NCBI GenBank assembly: GCA_028278405.1
Contig: JANQEK010000047.1
Span: 1 to 64,000, forward strand
DNA: 64,000 nt
Reading direction: 5' to 3'
Source of the DNA: Nitrospinaceae bacterium
GTDB lineage: Bacteria; Nitrospinota; Nitrospinia; Nitrospinales; Nitrospinaceae
Shown in pieces: positions 1 to 8,483 of this stretch; positions within the stretch are counted from its first letter, which is position 1; each line of letters starts with the position of its first letter. Position numbers and translations under genes: made by a program. Below the pieces are notes generated by a model, which ran no database searches, had not been told where the DNA came from, and saw only the letters and a program-made list of their open reading frames with translations.

Positions 1-162
1 ATTCTAGCAGGAAACATCAAATCTATTTTACCGGCTCCATGCTCCATCTCTCTACCTTGCGTCGCTGTAACCGATTTCAACCTGCATCACCCAGGAAGCG
101 AAATGGTCTCTGCCGTTAATTTTGATTGCGAAGGTTTGACTTTCCTTGTAGTCATGCACCAC

Positions 163-191
163 AAAAAATAGCCTCTTCCAGGCGACTATTT
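163..191 (-). terminator. Intrinsic terminator of the PilZ gene
   Basis: Read on the minus strand, AAATAG and GGCTATTT arms fold into a hairpin that includes the stop codon of the PilZ gene and runs into six T residues. This is a standard Rho-independent layout. The first 160 bases of the window beyond it hold no gene I can support. Confidence 0.55.
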
Positions 192-572
192 CTTTTTCAA
201 GCCTAGGTGCGTACTGAATTCCTGCTCTACTTTTTCAGGATCGTCGGTGTTCAGCATAACCAGATTATGGAGATGCTCATAAGCTTCAAGGCTGACTTCA
301 GTGAATAGTATCGCTATCCCTTCTTCAGTGATCCGCTGGACCTTTCCCTTCACTTCAATGTTCACAGGAGGATTCTGACCCTCCAGAAACAAATGAATCT
401 CACATTCAGTTCCAATGGGCCAGTCGGCTTTACCTCTCACAAACAAACCTTTCATGCTGACATCATGCGTGCCTGTGGAAACAATTTCCTTTCCCTTGGC
501 CTGCACGGTCGCACGAATTTTAATATCTACCCGGGAAAACTCCCTGTGATCTTCAGTAATTTTTTTACTCAC
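186..572 (-). CDS. PilZ-domain protein (probable c-di-GMP receptor)
   Basis: A 128-residue, single-domain protein with no membrane segment. The D-x-S-x-x-G signature of PilZ domains is seen (HDVSMKG, about residues 38-44), preceded by an arginine-containing REFSRV stretch at the position of the family's RxxxR switch. PilZ domains bind cyclic di-GMP and pass the signal to motility, exopolysaccharide or other targets; the target here is unknown. An upstream GTG (578) overlaps the AGAGG ribosome site, so the second GTG at 572, about five bases past that site, is the better start. The gene stands alone and diverges from dnaK. No sign of transfer. Confidence 0.8.
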   Translation of the reverse strand: MSKKITEDHREFSRVDIKIRATVQAKGKEIVSTGTHDVSMKGLFVRGKADWPIGTECEIHLFLEGQNPPVNIEVKGKVQRITEEGIAILFTEVSLEAYEHLHNLVMLNTDDPEKVEQEFSTHLGLKKK

Positions 573-704
573 GGACACCTCTCAGATTACATTTGAATCG
601 AAAATCATAGTTGACTTTATTAAGATATTGTTTTCAAAGGGTTTGCACGATAATCCCTGGGAAAATCCGGTCTTATCCCAATAAAAATATTTAAGATCCC
701 CGGC

Positions 705-733
705 TTGACTCAGTCCTCCAAGGATTTTATTTA
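705..733 (+). promoter_or_regulatory. Possible dnaK promoter
   Basis: TTGACT lies 17 bases before TATTTA, about 95 bases ahead of dnaK. The -35 box is good and the -10 box weak. I see no CIRCE inverted repeat and no clear sigma-32-type promoter in the 579-826 gap, so the heat-shock control of this cluster is not evident. Confidence 0.3.
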
Positions 734-826
734 ACTCAGGTAACACGAAATAACCCAAAAAAACGATAACTGTTTTAAAAACAAGACTTAATAATAATAT
801 CGCATACTTTGAAAGGATTTGCACCC

Positions 827-2761
827 ATGGGAAAGATCATTGGAATCGACTTGGGGACCACCAATTCCGTGGTCGCCGTGATGGAAGGAAATGAGCCGAA
901 GGTCATAGTCAACGAGGAGGGTAACCAGACCACTCCGTCCGTCGTGGCGTTCACCAAGGAAGGCGAAATTCTGGTGGGCCAAGTGGCCAAACGGCAGGCC
1001 ATCGCCAATCCCGAGAACACCATATTTTCCGTGAAGCGATTTATGGGGCGATCTTTTGGCGAAGTCAGCGAAGAAATGAAAATGGTGCCTTATAAAGTGG
1101 TCAAAGGCCCCAAGAACGACGTGAGAATTGAAGTACAGGGCAAACAATACAGCCCTCCGGAAATCTCCGCCATAATTCTCCAAAAATTGAAAAAATCCGC
1201 CGAAGCGTATTTGGGAGAAACCGTCACTGAAGCGGTGATCACCGTTCCCGCATACTTTAACGATGCCCAGAGGCAAGCCACCAAGGATGCCGGAAAAATC
1301 GCCGGCCTAGACGTCAAGCGAATCATCAACGAGCCCACGGCATCGGCACTCGCTTACGGTTTGGATAAAAATAAAGATCACATGATTGCCGTCTATGACT
1401 TTGGCGGTGGTACCTTCGACATTTCCATACTGGAAGTCGGAGACAATGTCGTCGAAGTAAAAGCCACCAACGGGGACACCCATCTCGGTGGGGACAACCT
1501 CGATCAGCGCGTCATCGACTGGCTGGTGGCCGAATTCAAAAAGGACAGCGGAATCGATCTATCCAACGACAGTATGGCTCTGCAACGATTGAAAGAAGGC
1601 GCGGAAAAAGCCAAGATGGAGCTTTCCTCTACCAGTGAAACTGACATCAATCTCCCGTTCATTACCGCCGATCAATCGGGCCCTAAACATCTCAACGTAA
1701 AATTGTCTCGTGCCAAGTTCGAGTCCCTGGTGGACGATTTGCTGGAGCGCACCAAAGAGCCCTGCAAAAAAGCGCTTAAAGACGCCGGATTGGATTCCGG
1801 AAAAATCCACGAAGCCATCCTGGTGGGTGGCTCTACACGGGTTCCCAAAGCTCAGGAAATCGTCAAAAACCTGTTCGGAAAAGAACCCCATCGCGGCGTT
1901 AATCCGGATGAAGTTGTGGCACTGGGCGCCGCCGTACAGGCCGGTGTTCTTTCCGGTGATGTGAAAGATATTCTGCTTCTCGATGTCACGCCTCTGTCTT
2001 TGGGCATTGAAACCCTGGGCGGCGTGACCACGCGTCTGATCGATCGCAACACCACGATTCCGACTCGCAAAAGCGAAACGTTTTCCACCGCTTCGGACAA
2101 TCAACCGAGTGTTGAGGTCAACGTACTTCAAGGCGAGCGGGAAATGGCAAAAGATAACCGTTCGCTGGGCAAGTTTCATCTCGACGGAATTCCGGCAGCG
2201 CCGCGGGGCGTGCCGCAGGTTGAAGTCACCTTTGACATTGACGCCAACGGCATTCTTCACGTGTCCGCGAAGGACAAGGGCACCGGCAAGGAACAGAAAA
2301 TCACTATTACCGATAACACCGGTCTCAGTGACAGTGAAATCGAAAACATGGTGAAGGATGCTGAGTCCAATGCCGAAACCGACAAACAACGTCGCGAAGC
2401 GATCGACGCCCGCAATCAATTGGATTCCCTGATTTACAGCACTGAAAAAACTATCCGGGAGAACAAGGAAAAACTGGGCGAAGAAGACATCAAGTCCGCT
2501 GAAGAAGCCGTTGCCGAAGCCAAAAAGACACTGGAAGGCGACGATCCCGATGTCGATCAAATCAAAAGCCAGATCGAAGCCCTGACCCAGGCGTCTCACA
2601 CCCTGGCTCAGAAAATGTACCAGCAAACCGAAGCTTCCGGCGGCGAAGGCGGTCCGGAAGGCGGTCCCGAATCTGGTGAAGGTGGAAGCGGAGGAAGCTC
2701 CGGAAAGCCCGATGAGGATGTGGTCGACGCGGAGTTTGAGGACGTCAGCAAAGAAAAGTAA
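827..2761 (+). CDS. dnaK: Chaperone protein DnaK (Hsp70)
   Basis: A 644-residue Hsp70, the usual length. The N-terminal ATPase domain begins with GIDLGTTNS and has the phosphate loop [10 protein letters not shown] near residue 195. The linker [13 protein letters not shown] leads into the substrate-binding domain, and the protein ends in a Gly/Glu-rich tail closing with DAEFEDV, typical of bacterial DnaK. It holds unfolded peptides in an ATP cycle driven by DnaJ and GrpE, which follow directly. A TTG 18 bases upstream is in frame, but the ATG at 827 follows AAAGGA and gives the standard [10 protein letters not shown] start. Two strong hairpins after the gene separate it from grpE. Confidence 0.98.
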   Translation: MGKIIGIDLGTTNSVVAVMEGNEPKVIVNEEGNQTTPSVVAFTKEGEILVGQVAKRQAIANPENTIFSVKRFMGRSFGEVSEEMKMVPYKVVKGPKNDVRIEVQGKQYSPPEISAIILQKLKKSAEAYLGETVTEAVITVPAYFNDAQRQATKDAGKIAGLDVKRIINEPTASALAYGLDKNKDHMIAVYDFGGGTFDISILEVGDNVVEVKATNGDTHLGGDNLDQRVIDWLVAEFKKDSGIDLSNDSMALQRLKEGAEKAKMELSSTSETDINLPFITADQSGPKHLNVKLSRAKFESLVDDLLERTKEPCKKALKDAGLDSGKIHEAILVGGSTRVPKAQEIVKNLFGKEPHRGVNPDEVVALGAAVQAGVLSGDVKDILLLDVTPLSLGIETLGGVTTRLIDRNTTIPTRKSETFSTASDNQPSVEVNVLQGEREMAKDNRSLGKFHLDGIPAAPRGVPQVEVTFDIDANGILHVSAKDKGTGKEQKITITDNTGLSDSEIENMVKDAESNAETDKQRREAIDARNQLDSLIYSTEKTIRENKEKLGEEDIKSAEEAVAEAKKTLEGDDPDVDQIKSQIEALTQASHTLAQKMYQQTEASGGEGGPEGGPESGEGGSGGSSGKPDEDVVDAEFEDVSKEK

Positions 2762-2807
2762 ATGCCAAGGCTGGTGGGTGTCTTAAAACATCACTCCGGC
2801 TAGTATC

Positions 2808-2833
2808 GGGAAACCGGGTTCTCCCGGTTTCTC
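2808..2833 (+). terminator. Hairpin after dnaK
   Basis: GAAACCGGG and CCCGGTTTC form a nine-pair stem with a TTCT loop, without a T tract. It is the first of two hairpins between dnaK and grpE and may stabilise or attenuate the dnaK transcript. Confidence 0.5.
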
Positions 2834-2864
2834 ACCTCCCTTAGAGAGTCTTAACCTCTCCCGA

Positions 2865-2905
2865 GCGGGGAAGCCGGTTTCCCGGCTTTCCCGCTTAAAA
2901 TTTTT
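2865..2905 (+). terminator. Intrinsic terminator between dnaK and grpE
   Basis: A 13-pair stem (GCGGGGAAGCCGG against CCGGCTTTCCCGC, one G-T pair) is followed by TTAAAATTTTT. It would end most dnaK transcripts and give grpE-dnaJ lower expression by read-through or from their own promoter. Confidence 0.7.
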
Positions 2906-2922
2906 GAGCATGCGACGGATTT

Positions 2923-3546
2923 ATGAGCGAATCAAAAAATAAAGATCCTCAAACGGAAGATCAGGAAACGTCCCGATTCACAGTCAGTGACCGGCGTCAT
3001 TGGGCTCTTGAAGATGAGGGAGAACCGACTGATGGCGAATCTTCCGAACGCCTTCCTTCCTATGTCGAGCAATTGAAGCAACAAGCAGAGGCGAAGGACA
3101 AACAACTTCGGGAATACATTGCGGCCTACAAATCCAAATCGGCAGAAACCGATGAAATCCGTGCTCGCCTTCAAAAAGATAACGAAATCCGTCTCGAGCA
3201 GATCAAAGCCGATTTCTTCAAAAAGCTGATTCCTATCCTGGATAATTTCAAAAGAGCAATCGATTCCGCTCAATCTTCTGCAGATTACGCGAGCCTGAAA
3301 CAGGGGATCGAAATGACCTATTCCCAGTTGCTCAACACGCTCAAGGAAAACGGGGTTGAAATCATTCCCACATCTGGACGCAAATTCAATCCTCAAACCG
3401 ATGAAGCGTTCGTGACTGAAGAGACTACCGATCCGGACAAAGATAATGAGATTGTGGAAGAACTGGAATCAGGTTATCTTTTTAAAGACAGGTTACTTAA
3501 ACCAGCCAAAGTCAAAGTGGCGAAACTGAAACAGCAAGGAGATTGA
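2923..3546 (+). CDS. grpE: GrpE nucleotide exchange factor
   Basis: 207 residues. An acidic, probably unstructured N-terminus (1-45) is followed by a long charged coiled coil (about 45-120) and the compact beta-wing domain that contacts DnaK; the family-typical P-x-G-x-x-F-x-P is recognisable as PTSGRKFNPQTDEA. GrpE releases ADP from DnaK and acts as a dimer. The stop codon abuts the GTG of dnaJ, so the two are translated together. The order dnaK-grpE-dnaJ differs from the common grpE-dnaK order. Confidence 0.95.
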   Translation: MSESKNKDPQTEDQETSRFTVSDRRHWALEDEGEPTDGESSERLPSYVEQLKQQAEAKDKQLREYIAAYKSKSAETDEIRARLQKDNEIRLEQIKADFFKKLIPILDNFKRAIDSAQSSADYASLKQGIEMTYSQLLNTLKENGVEIIPTSGRKFNPQTDEAFVTEETTDPDKDNEIVEELESGYLFKDRLLKPAKVKVAKLKQQGD

Positions 3547-4626
3547 GTGAAGCGAGATTATTATGAAGTTTTGGGTGTTGACCGCAATGCTTCCGAATCA
3601 GAATTAAAGAAATCCTATCGCCAAATGGCGCTCAAGTACCATCCGGATAAAAACCCGAACGATAAAGAGGCTGAGGAAAAATTCAAGGAGGCCGCAGAGG
3701 CTTACGAGGCCCTGCGCGACCCGGAAAAAAGAAAGATCTACGATCAGTTTGGACACGAAGGGCTGAAAGGAAAAGGATTCGGCGGGTTTGGCGGATTCGA
3801 AGATATTTTTTCCTCTTTTGGAGACATTTTCGGTGATTTCTTCGGCGGAGGAGGCGGCCAAAGAACCGGAGCAGACCTGCGAACCGATGTCACCATCTCC
3901 TTCGAGCAGGCCGCCTTTGGAACGGAGCAACCCGTAGAAGTGCGTAAGCATGTACCCTGCCGCACCTGCAAAGGTTCCCGATGCAAACCAGGCACTTCCC
4001 CTGTTCATTGCGGGACCTGCCGAGGTACTGGCCAGGTGGTGCGATCCCAGGGATTTTTTAGTTTGCAAAGCCCCTGTCCGCACTGTCATGGAACCGGGCA
4101 AATCATCAAGGATCCCTGTTCCACCTGTCATGGCGAAGGCGTGGAAATCGACACAAAAGAAATTTCCGTCAACATACCTGCGGGTGTGGATGATGGTTCA
4201 CGTCTGCGTTTGCGCGGCGAAGGCGAAGCAGCACCGGGAATGCCTGCCGGCGATCTGTATGTTTTTGTTCACGTGCAAGCACACGAATTTTTTCATCGCG
4301 AAGATGTTGACCTTTATTGCCAATTGAACATCTCTTTTTCACAGGCTGCATTGGGTACAGACATCGAAGTGCCTCTGCTTGACGACAAAACAAAAGTGAT
4401 TTCCATTTCTCCGGGAACTCAATCCGGAGACCGCTACCGCATTCAAGGAGCAGGTATCCCGCAACTCAGAGGACACGGTCGCGGAGATCAAATCATTCAG
4501 TTGATTGTTGAAACTCCAAGGAAGTTAAACAAAAAACAAAAAGAATTACTTCACGAACTTGCCGAAATTGACGGAAAACCCGTTAAAGAAAAACTGAAAG
4601 GGATCTTTCAGCGCCTCAAATTTTAG
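3547..4626 (+). CDS. dnaJ: Chaperone protein DnaJ (type I Hsp40)
   Basis: 359 residues with the full class I layout: J domain (1-70) with the catalytic HPD in YHPDKNP, a Gly/Phe-rich linker (about 76-105), a four-motif zinc domain (about 137-205), and two C-terminal substrate-binding barrels. It stimulates the DnaK ATPase and delivers substrates. It starts with GTG directly after the grpE TGA, with AAGGAG seven bases upstream. One small oddity: the first zinc motif is CRTCKGSR, lacking the last glycine of CxxCxGxG; the other three are complete, so zinc binding should hold. Confidence 0.97.
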   Translation: MKRDYYEVLGVDRNASESELKKSYRQMALKYHPDKNPNDKEAEEKFKEAAEAYEALRDPEKRKIYDQFGHEGLKGKGFGGFGGFEDIFSSFGDIFGDFFGGGGGQRTGADLRTDVTISFEQAAFGTEQPVEVRKHVPCRTCKGSRCKPGTSPVHCGTCRGTGQVVRSQGFFSLQSPCPHCHGTGQIIKDPCSTCHGEGVEIDTKEISVNIPAGVDDGSRLRLRGEGEAAPGMPAGDLYVFVHVQAHEFFHREDVDLYCQLNISFSQAALGTDIEVPLLDDKTKVISISPGTQSGDRYRIQGAGIPQLRGHGRGDQIIQLIVETPRKLNKKQKELLHELAEIDGKPVKEKLKGIFQRLKF

Positions 4627-4838
4627 CTTTCCCCGCATACCCTGTTTTAGGTGAACTTACCCAAAATGAATTAATTTTTTTCGGAAACAGCCCCTCCTAA
4701 GGTTCCGAATTCCAATTATTTTTAATTATCTCCTTCTTTTCATAGCCTTTATCAAAATTATTTTGTTACTATGTCCCACTTACATCTAATTTCAATGTTT
4801 AGCAGTTTAGCAAAAACTTCGGGAATTATATTATCAAA

Positions 4839-5444
4839 ATGACCGGAAGCTCCATCTTACTAATAGACGATGAAAAGGTTCTTTTGGAAGCGGTTAGCGA
4901 TGACCTGAAAGAAAGCGGATACAAGGTCACCACAGCGGTATCCGGCGAAGAAGGCCTGAAAAGTTTCAAGATGCTTCAGCACGATCTTGCAATCATCGAT
5001 TTAAAAATGGAGGGCATGGATGGTCTCGAAGTATCCAGGCAAATCAAACTAATCAATCCGGAAACTCCGATAATGATTTTAACCGGTTATGGATCTATGG
5101 AAACAGCGATTGAAGCGATCCGCCTGGACTTGGACGATTATGTTATAAAACCGGTGAACCGGGATGAACTGATCGAAAAAATCCGTCGTTGTTTGGAAAA
5201 AAGAGGGAACTCACATCCAGCTAAACCCAAACCTACCTTTGCGCAAAGCATAAAACTGGAAGAAGCCGGACTCACCAGACGAGAAAAAGAAGTGGTTCAA
5301 CTCGCCGCTCAGGGTTACAATGATAATGAAATTGCGGCAATGCTTTCCATCAGCGCTTTCACCGTCAAATTCCATCTGAAACGCATCTTCAAAAAACTGG
5401 GCATCCACAAGCGCGTAGAGCTCATCGTATCCTTGGGAAAATAA
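4839..5444 (+). CDS. Response regulator, receiver plus LuxR-type HTH
   Basis: 201 residues. The receiver domain (1-120) has the acidic pair D10-D11, phospho-acceptor D54 (IIDLKMEG), T82 and K104 in VIKP. After a short linker, a LuxR/GerE helix-turn-helix occupies about 143-201 (LTRREKEVVQLAAQGYNDNEIA). It should be a phosphorylation-controlled transcription factor. No histidine kinase adjoins it, so its partner is unknown. It lies alone between dnaJ and the SAHH-like gene; the 210-base gap upstream is A+T-rich. Confidence 0.92.
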   Translation: MTGSSILLIDDEKVLLEAVSDDLKESGYKVTTAVSGEEGLKSFKMLQHDLAIIDLKMEGMDGLEVSRQIKLINPETPIMILTGYGSMETAIEAIRLDLDDYVIKPVNRDELIEKIRRCLEKRGNSHPAKPKPTFAQSIKLEEAGLTRREKEVVQLAAQGYNDNEIAAMLSISAFTVKFHLKRIFKKLGIHKRVELIVSLGK

Positions 5445-5517
5445 GAGCTTTCTTATACTAGGAATATTCTCATTTTCCAGTAGGCTTTAGTTCTCACTAT
5501 GTGCCACCACTCCGTTT

Positions 5518-6987
5518 ATGTTCAATCACGAATCAATTAAAACCGCTCTGAAAAACTTCGAAGAGTGGGAAATCCCCGTAGAAGGAGAATTTATTACGAG
5601 CCAGCCCTTAATAAATCTCTGGAGGAATGCCCACCTTCCCGAAAAGGGCATTAATGGAAAAGTGTTTAGAGATTTCGATGTTTTGTTCATTCAACACCAT
5701 ATGGGCCCTTTTCTTGGACGATTAAACCAAATGTTTGAGGAGGGGTTAAAACCGGAAAATTGCTGGTTTGTCGACATTCCCTACTCCACCAGCCCTTTTG
5801 TTTGGGAAACTATTCAAAAGCAATATCCTCCAGAGCAAACAGCCAAACCCATGAATAATCCTTTGGCTATTTACTCCGAAACCCAGCTGAACCGAGTTTC
5901 TGAAATCGTATTAAAAATTTGCAACAAATCTCCCAAAAACCTTTTAGTTGTGGATGATGGCGCTTATTTTCTAAGAAGTTTATTTGAACTTCGAACTCAA
6001 GACACAGATATCATTCACAGATTTGGAAAGAGCAAGAACAAAATCAATTTGGGCTTGGTAGAGCAGACAACGAGGGGTCACCGCCACCTGCATGATTACC
6101 ACCTAAGGCAAATTTTAAGCGAAATAGAATGTTCAGCGGTATCTATTGCTCGCAGTTTTACGAAAACCAATCTGGAGAGCATATTTATTGGAAAATCGGT
6201 TACCAAATCCATCAACGACAAATTAGATTCTATCAGCAGGAATGCAAAAGGGCCGTGGAAGTCCAAAGGGGAAAAGGCAAGATTCGCAGTTCTTGGATTT
6301 GGATCCATTGGAAAATCTACAATTCAATCCCTGCTTGATCACTTTGAAAATACGAGAATTGATATCATCGATCCAGATATTTCCAAGCTTTCTCTGGCTA
6401 AGGACTTGTACTCAGGCAAAGTGGTGCCTTACGAGCACCTACCCTCTCCAAGCAAGAGTTCAGGCACTTACGATATGGTAATTGGATGCACTGGGTATGG
6501 GTCTTTCATGTTGCACCATAGACATTTATTGAATGATGGCGCCTATCTCGTGAGCGCCTCTTCAGCTGCAGTCGAATTCAATAGAAAAGATTTTATCGAA
6601 AGGTCAAGGTCCTCAAATATCACCGATTTAAAAATCATAAGTCCGGCTTCCGAAACCGAGGATATGAAGTGCCAAAAAACCGTAAACCGGGAAATACATT
6701 CAGATATTGTTTTCCAGGAAACGGGAATACATTCTGAGCGGAAGGGAACGTCCTGCTTTACTTTTACCAATGCCGGTTTTCCTGTTAATTTTACTGGTAA
6801 AATAGAATCTTTACCGCCGTCGTTAATTCAACCGACCCACTGCCTTCTCTTCGCGGCCTCATGTGAGGCAGCCGGCATGATGAAGGAAAACGTGTCCAAG
6901 TTGGTTGAACTAAACAAACAGGACGATCTGTGGATTTTTATTGAGGGAGTCAACGGCCTGACCAATCCTGATTTATGGGAAAGATAA
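5518..6987 (+). CDS. S-adenosylhomocysteine-hydrolase-like NAD-binding protein, function unknown
   Basis: 489 residues. Two features resemble adenosylhomocysteinase in the same order and spacing: GLVEQTTRG (about 179-187), like the enzyme's E-E-T-T-x-G segment, and a Rossmann loop VLGFGSIGKS (about 257-266). Between them, ARSFTKTNLES resembles the segment carrying the catalytic lysine; the lysine is kept, but the following Asp-Asn of the enzyme appears as Glu-Ser. I infer a relative of the hydrolase with an altered active site, either a different NAD-dependent reaction or a sensor. No methionine-cycle gene lies nearby. No clear ribosome site precedes the ATG, and no other in-frame start exists before an upstream stop. 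It converges on gltD. Confidence 0.5.
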   Translation: MFNHESIKTALKNFEEWEIPVEGEFITSQPLINLWRNAHLPEKGINGKVFRDFDVLFIQHHMGPFLGRLNQMFEEGLKPENCWFVDIPYSTSPFVWETIQKQYPPEQTAKPMNNPLAIYSETQLNRVSEIVLKICNKSPKNLLVVDDGAYFLRSLFELRTQDTDIIHRFGKSKNKINLGLVEQTTRGHRHLHDYHLRQILSEIECSAVSIARSFTKTNLESIFIGKSVTKSINDKLDSISRNAKGPWKSKGEKARFAVLGFGSIGKSTIQSLLDHFENTRIDIIDPDISKLSLAKDLYSGKVVPYEHLPSPSKSSGTYDMVIGCTGYGSFMLHHRHLLNDGAYLVSASSAAVEFNRKDFIERSRSSNITDLKIISPASETEDMKCQKTVNREIHSDIVFQETGIHSERKGTSCFTFTNAGFPVNFTGKIESLPPSLIQPTHCLLFAASCEAAGMMKENVSKLVELNKQDDLWIFIEGVNGLTNPDLWER

Positions 6988-7013
6988 CTGCAGACTGGGA
7001 AAGAGCTTCCTGA

Positions 7014-8483
7014 TTACAGAAACTCGCTATGGGGCAGGAAGGTGTAGCCCATAAGATACTCATCCACGGAACGTGCCGCTTCGCGGCCTTCGGCAATTGC
7101 CCAAACCACCAGCGACTGACCCCGCGTCATATCGCCGGCCACAAACACGCCATCCACACTGGTCATTTTCTTCCGGTCACAGGCCACATTGCCGCGTCCA
7201 TCCAGAGTCAACCCAAACTCCTTGACCAAGCCCTCATGCACGGGATGCACGAAGCCCATTGCCAACAGGACCAACTCCACGTCGAGAGTGAATTCTGAAC
7301 CCTCAATTTCTTCCAAAGGACGGCGACCCGTTTCAGGGTCGGGATCACCAAATTGAATTTTAACCGCATGGACCTGTTTGACCCGGCCGTTTTCGCCGGA
7401 AAATTTTTTCGTCGATATATTATATTTCGTGACCTGCTCCAGGGCTTCCTCATGGGAGGAACTGATGCGCATCGTCGCGGGCCACTGCGGCCAGGGATTA
7501 TCAGCCGCTCTCTCTTCAGGCGGTTGGTCCAGCAACTCAAACTGATAAACTTTTTTCGCCCCCTGCCGAAGAGACGTTCCCAGGCAATCGGATCCGGTAT
7601 CTCCTCCACCGATGATAAGTACGTTTTTGTCTTTGGCAGTAATTGCGATGTCCTCGGGAATGCTATCCCCCTCATTACGTTTGTTCTGCTGAGGGAGAAA
7701 GTCCATCGCAAAATGAATGCCGTTCAGCTCTCGTCCTGGCACCGGCAACTCGCGCGGTTTTTCCGCACCGCAACATAAAATGACTGCGTCGAAATTATCC
7801 ACCAGCTCTTTGCCGGGAAGGTCTACCCCCACATGCGAATTGGGTTTGAAAATAATTCCCTCAGCCTCCATCAAATCAATCCGGCGCTTAACGATCGTCT
7901 TTTCCAGTTTGAAATTGGGGATTCCATACATTAAAAGCCCGCCAATGCGATCTGCCTTTTCGTAAACTGTAACCGTGTGCCCGACTTGATTCAATTGGTC
8001 CGCCGCTGCCAACCCGGCAGGACCGGACCCCACAATGGCCACCTTTTTTCCGGTTCGCTTTTTAGGAGGATTCGGCTTCATCCAGCCGTTCTCAAACCCC
8101 TTTTCAGCGATAATCTCTTCAATATTCCGAATGGTCACCGCCGGTTCCGTGATTCCCAGCACACAAGCCCCTTCGCAAGGAGCAGGACAAATTCGCCCGG
8201 TAAACTCCGGGAAATTATTGGTGTTGAGAAGCAGGGATAACGCCTCTTCCCACTTGTTACGGTACACCATGTCATTCCAATCGGGAATGGCATTACCCAG
8301 CGGGCACCCGGTATCGCTTTGGCAAAACGGGAGGCCACAATCCATACAGCGTGCGCCTTGTTCCTGATACTTTTCCAGCGGGAACGGTTGATAAACTTCC
8401 TTTTGATCTTTTAACCGTTCGCTGACCGGACGCGATTCCGGAGTTTCCCTCGGATGTTCAATAAAACCTTTTACTGCACCCAT
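7014..8483 (-). CDS. gltD: Glutamate synthase small subunit
   Basis: 489 residues. The N-terminal cysteines for two 4Fe-4S clusters are present (CMDCGLPFC and CPLG; CPAPCEGAC), then an FAD loop GSGPAGLAAA and an NADPH loop GGGDTGSDC. The subunit passes NADPH electrons to GltB for glutamate formation from glutamine and 2-oxoglutarate. The frame is open 105 bases further upstream, but the ATG at 8483 overlaps the gltB TGA by one base and gives the normal N-terminus ([10 protein letters not shown]). It is the second gene of the gltBD operon. Confidence 0.97.
   Translation of the reverse strand: MGAVKGFIEHPRETPESRPVSERLKDQKEVYQPFPLEKYQEQGARCMDCGLPFCQSDTGCPLGNAIPDWNDMVYRNKWEEALSLLLNTNNFPEFTGRICPAPCEGACVLGITEPAVTIRNIEEIIAEKGFENGWMKPNPPKKRTGKKVAIVGSGPAGLAAADQLNQVGHTVTVYEKADRIGGLLMYGIPNFKLEKTIVKRRIDLMEAEGIIFKPNSHVGVDLPGKELVDNFDAVILCCGAEKPRELPVPGRELNGIHFAMDFLPQQNKRNEGDSIPEDIAITAKDKNVLIIGGGDTGSDCLGTSLRQGAKKVYQFELLDQPPEERAADNPWPQWPATMRISSSHEEALEQVTKYNISTKKFSGENGRVKQVHAVKIQFGDPDPETGRRPLEEIEGSEFTLDVELVLLAMGFVHPVHEGLVKEFGLTLDGRGNVACDRKKMTSVDGVFVAGDMTRGQSLVVWAIAEGREAARSVDEYLMGYTFLPHSEFL

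Noticed and set aside
1559-2626. 355-codon open frame antisense to dnaK
   Set aside because: Known artefact: dnaK genes often have a long open antisense frame, once mis-annotated as a glutamate dehydrogenase-like family (PF10712). The dnaK reading is certain and the antisense frame has no ribosome site.
4680-4709. TTCGGAA/TTCCGAA inverted repeat after dnaJ as terminator
   Set aside because: The T tract lies before, not after, the stem on the plus strand, and on the minus strand A residues follow.
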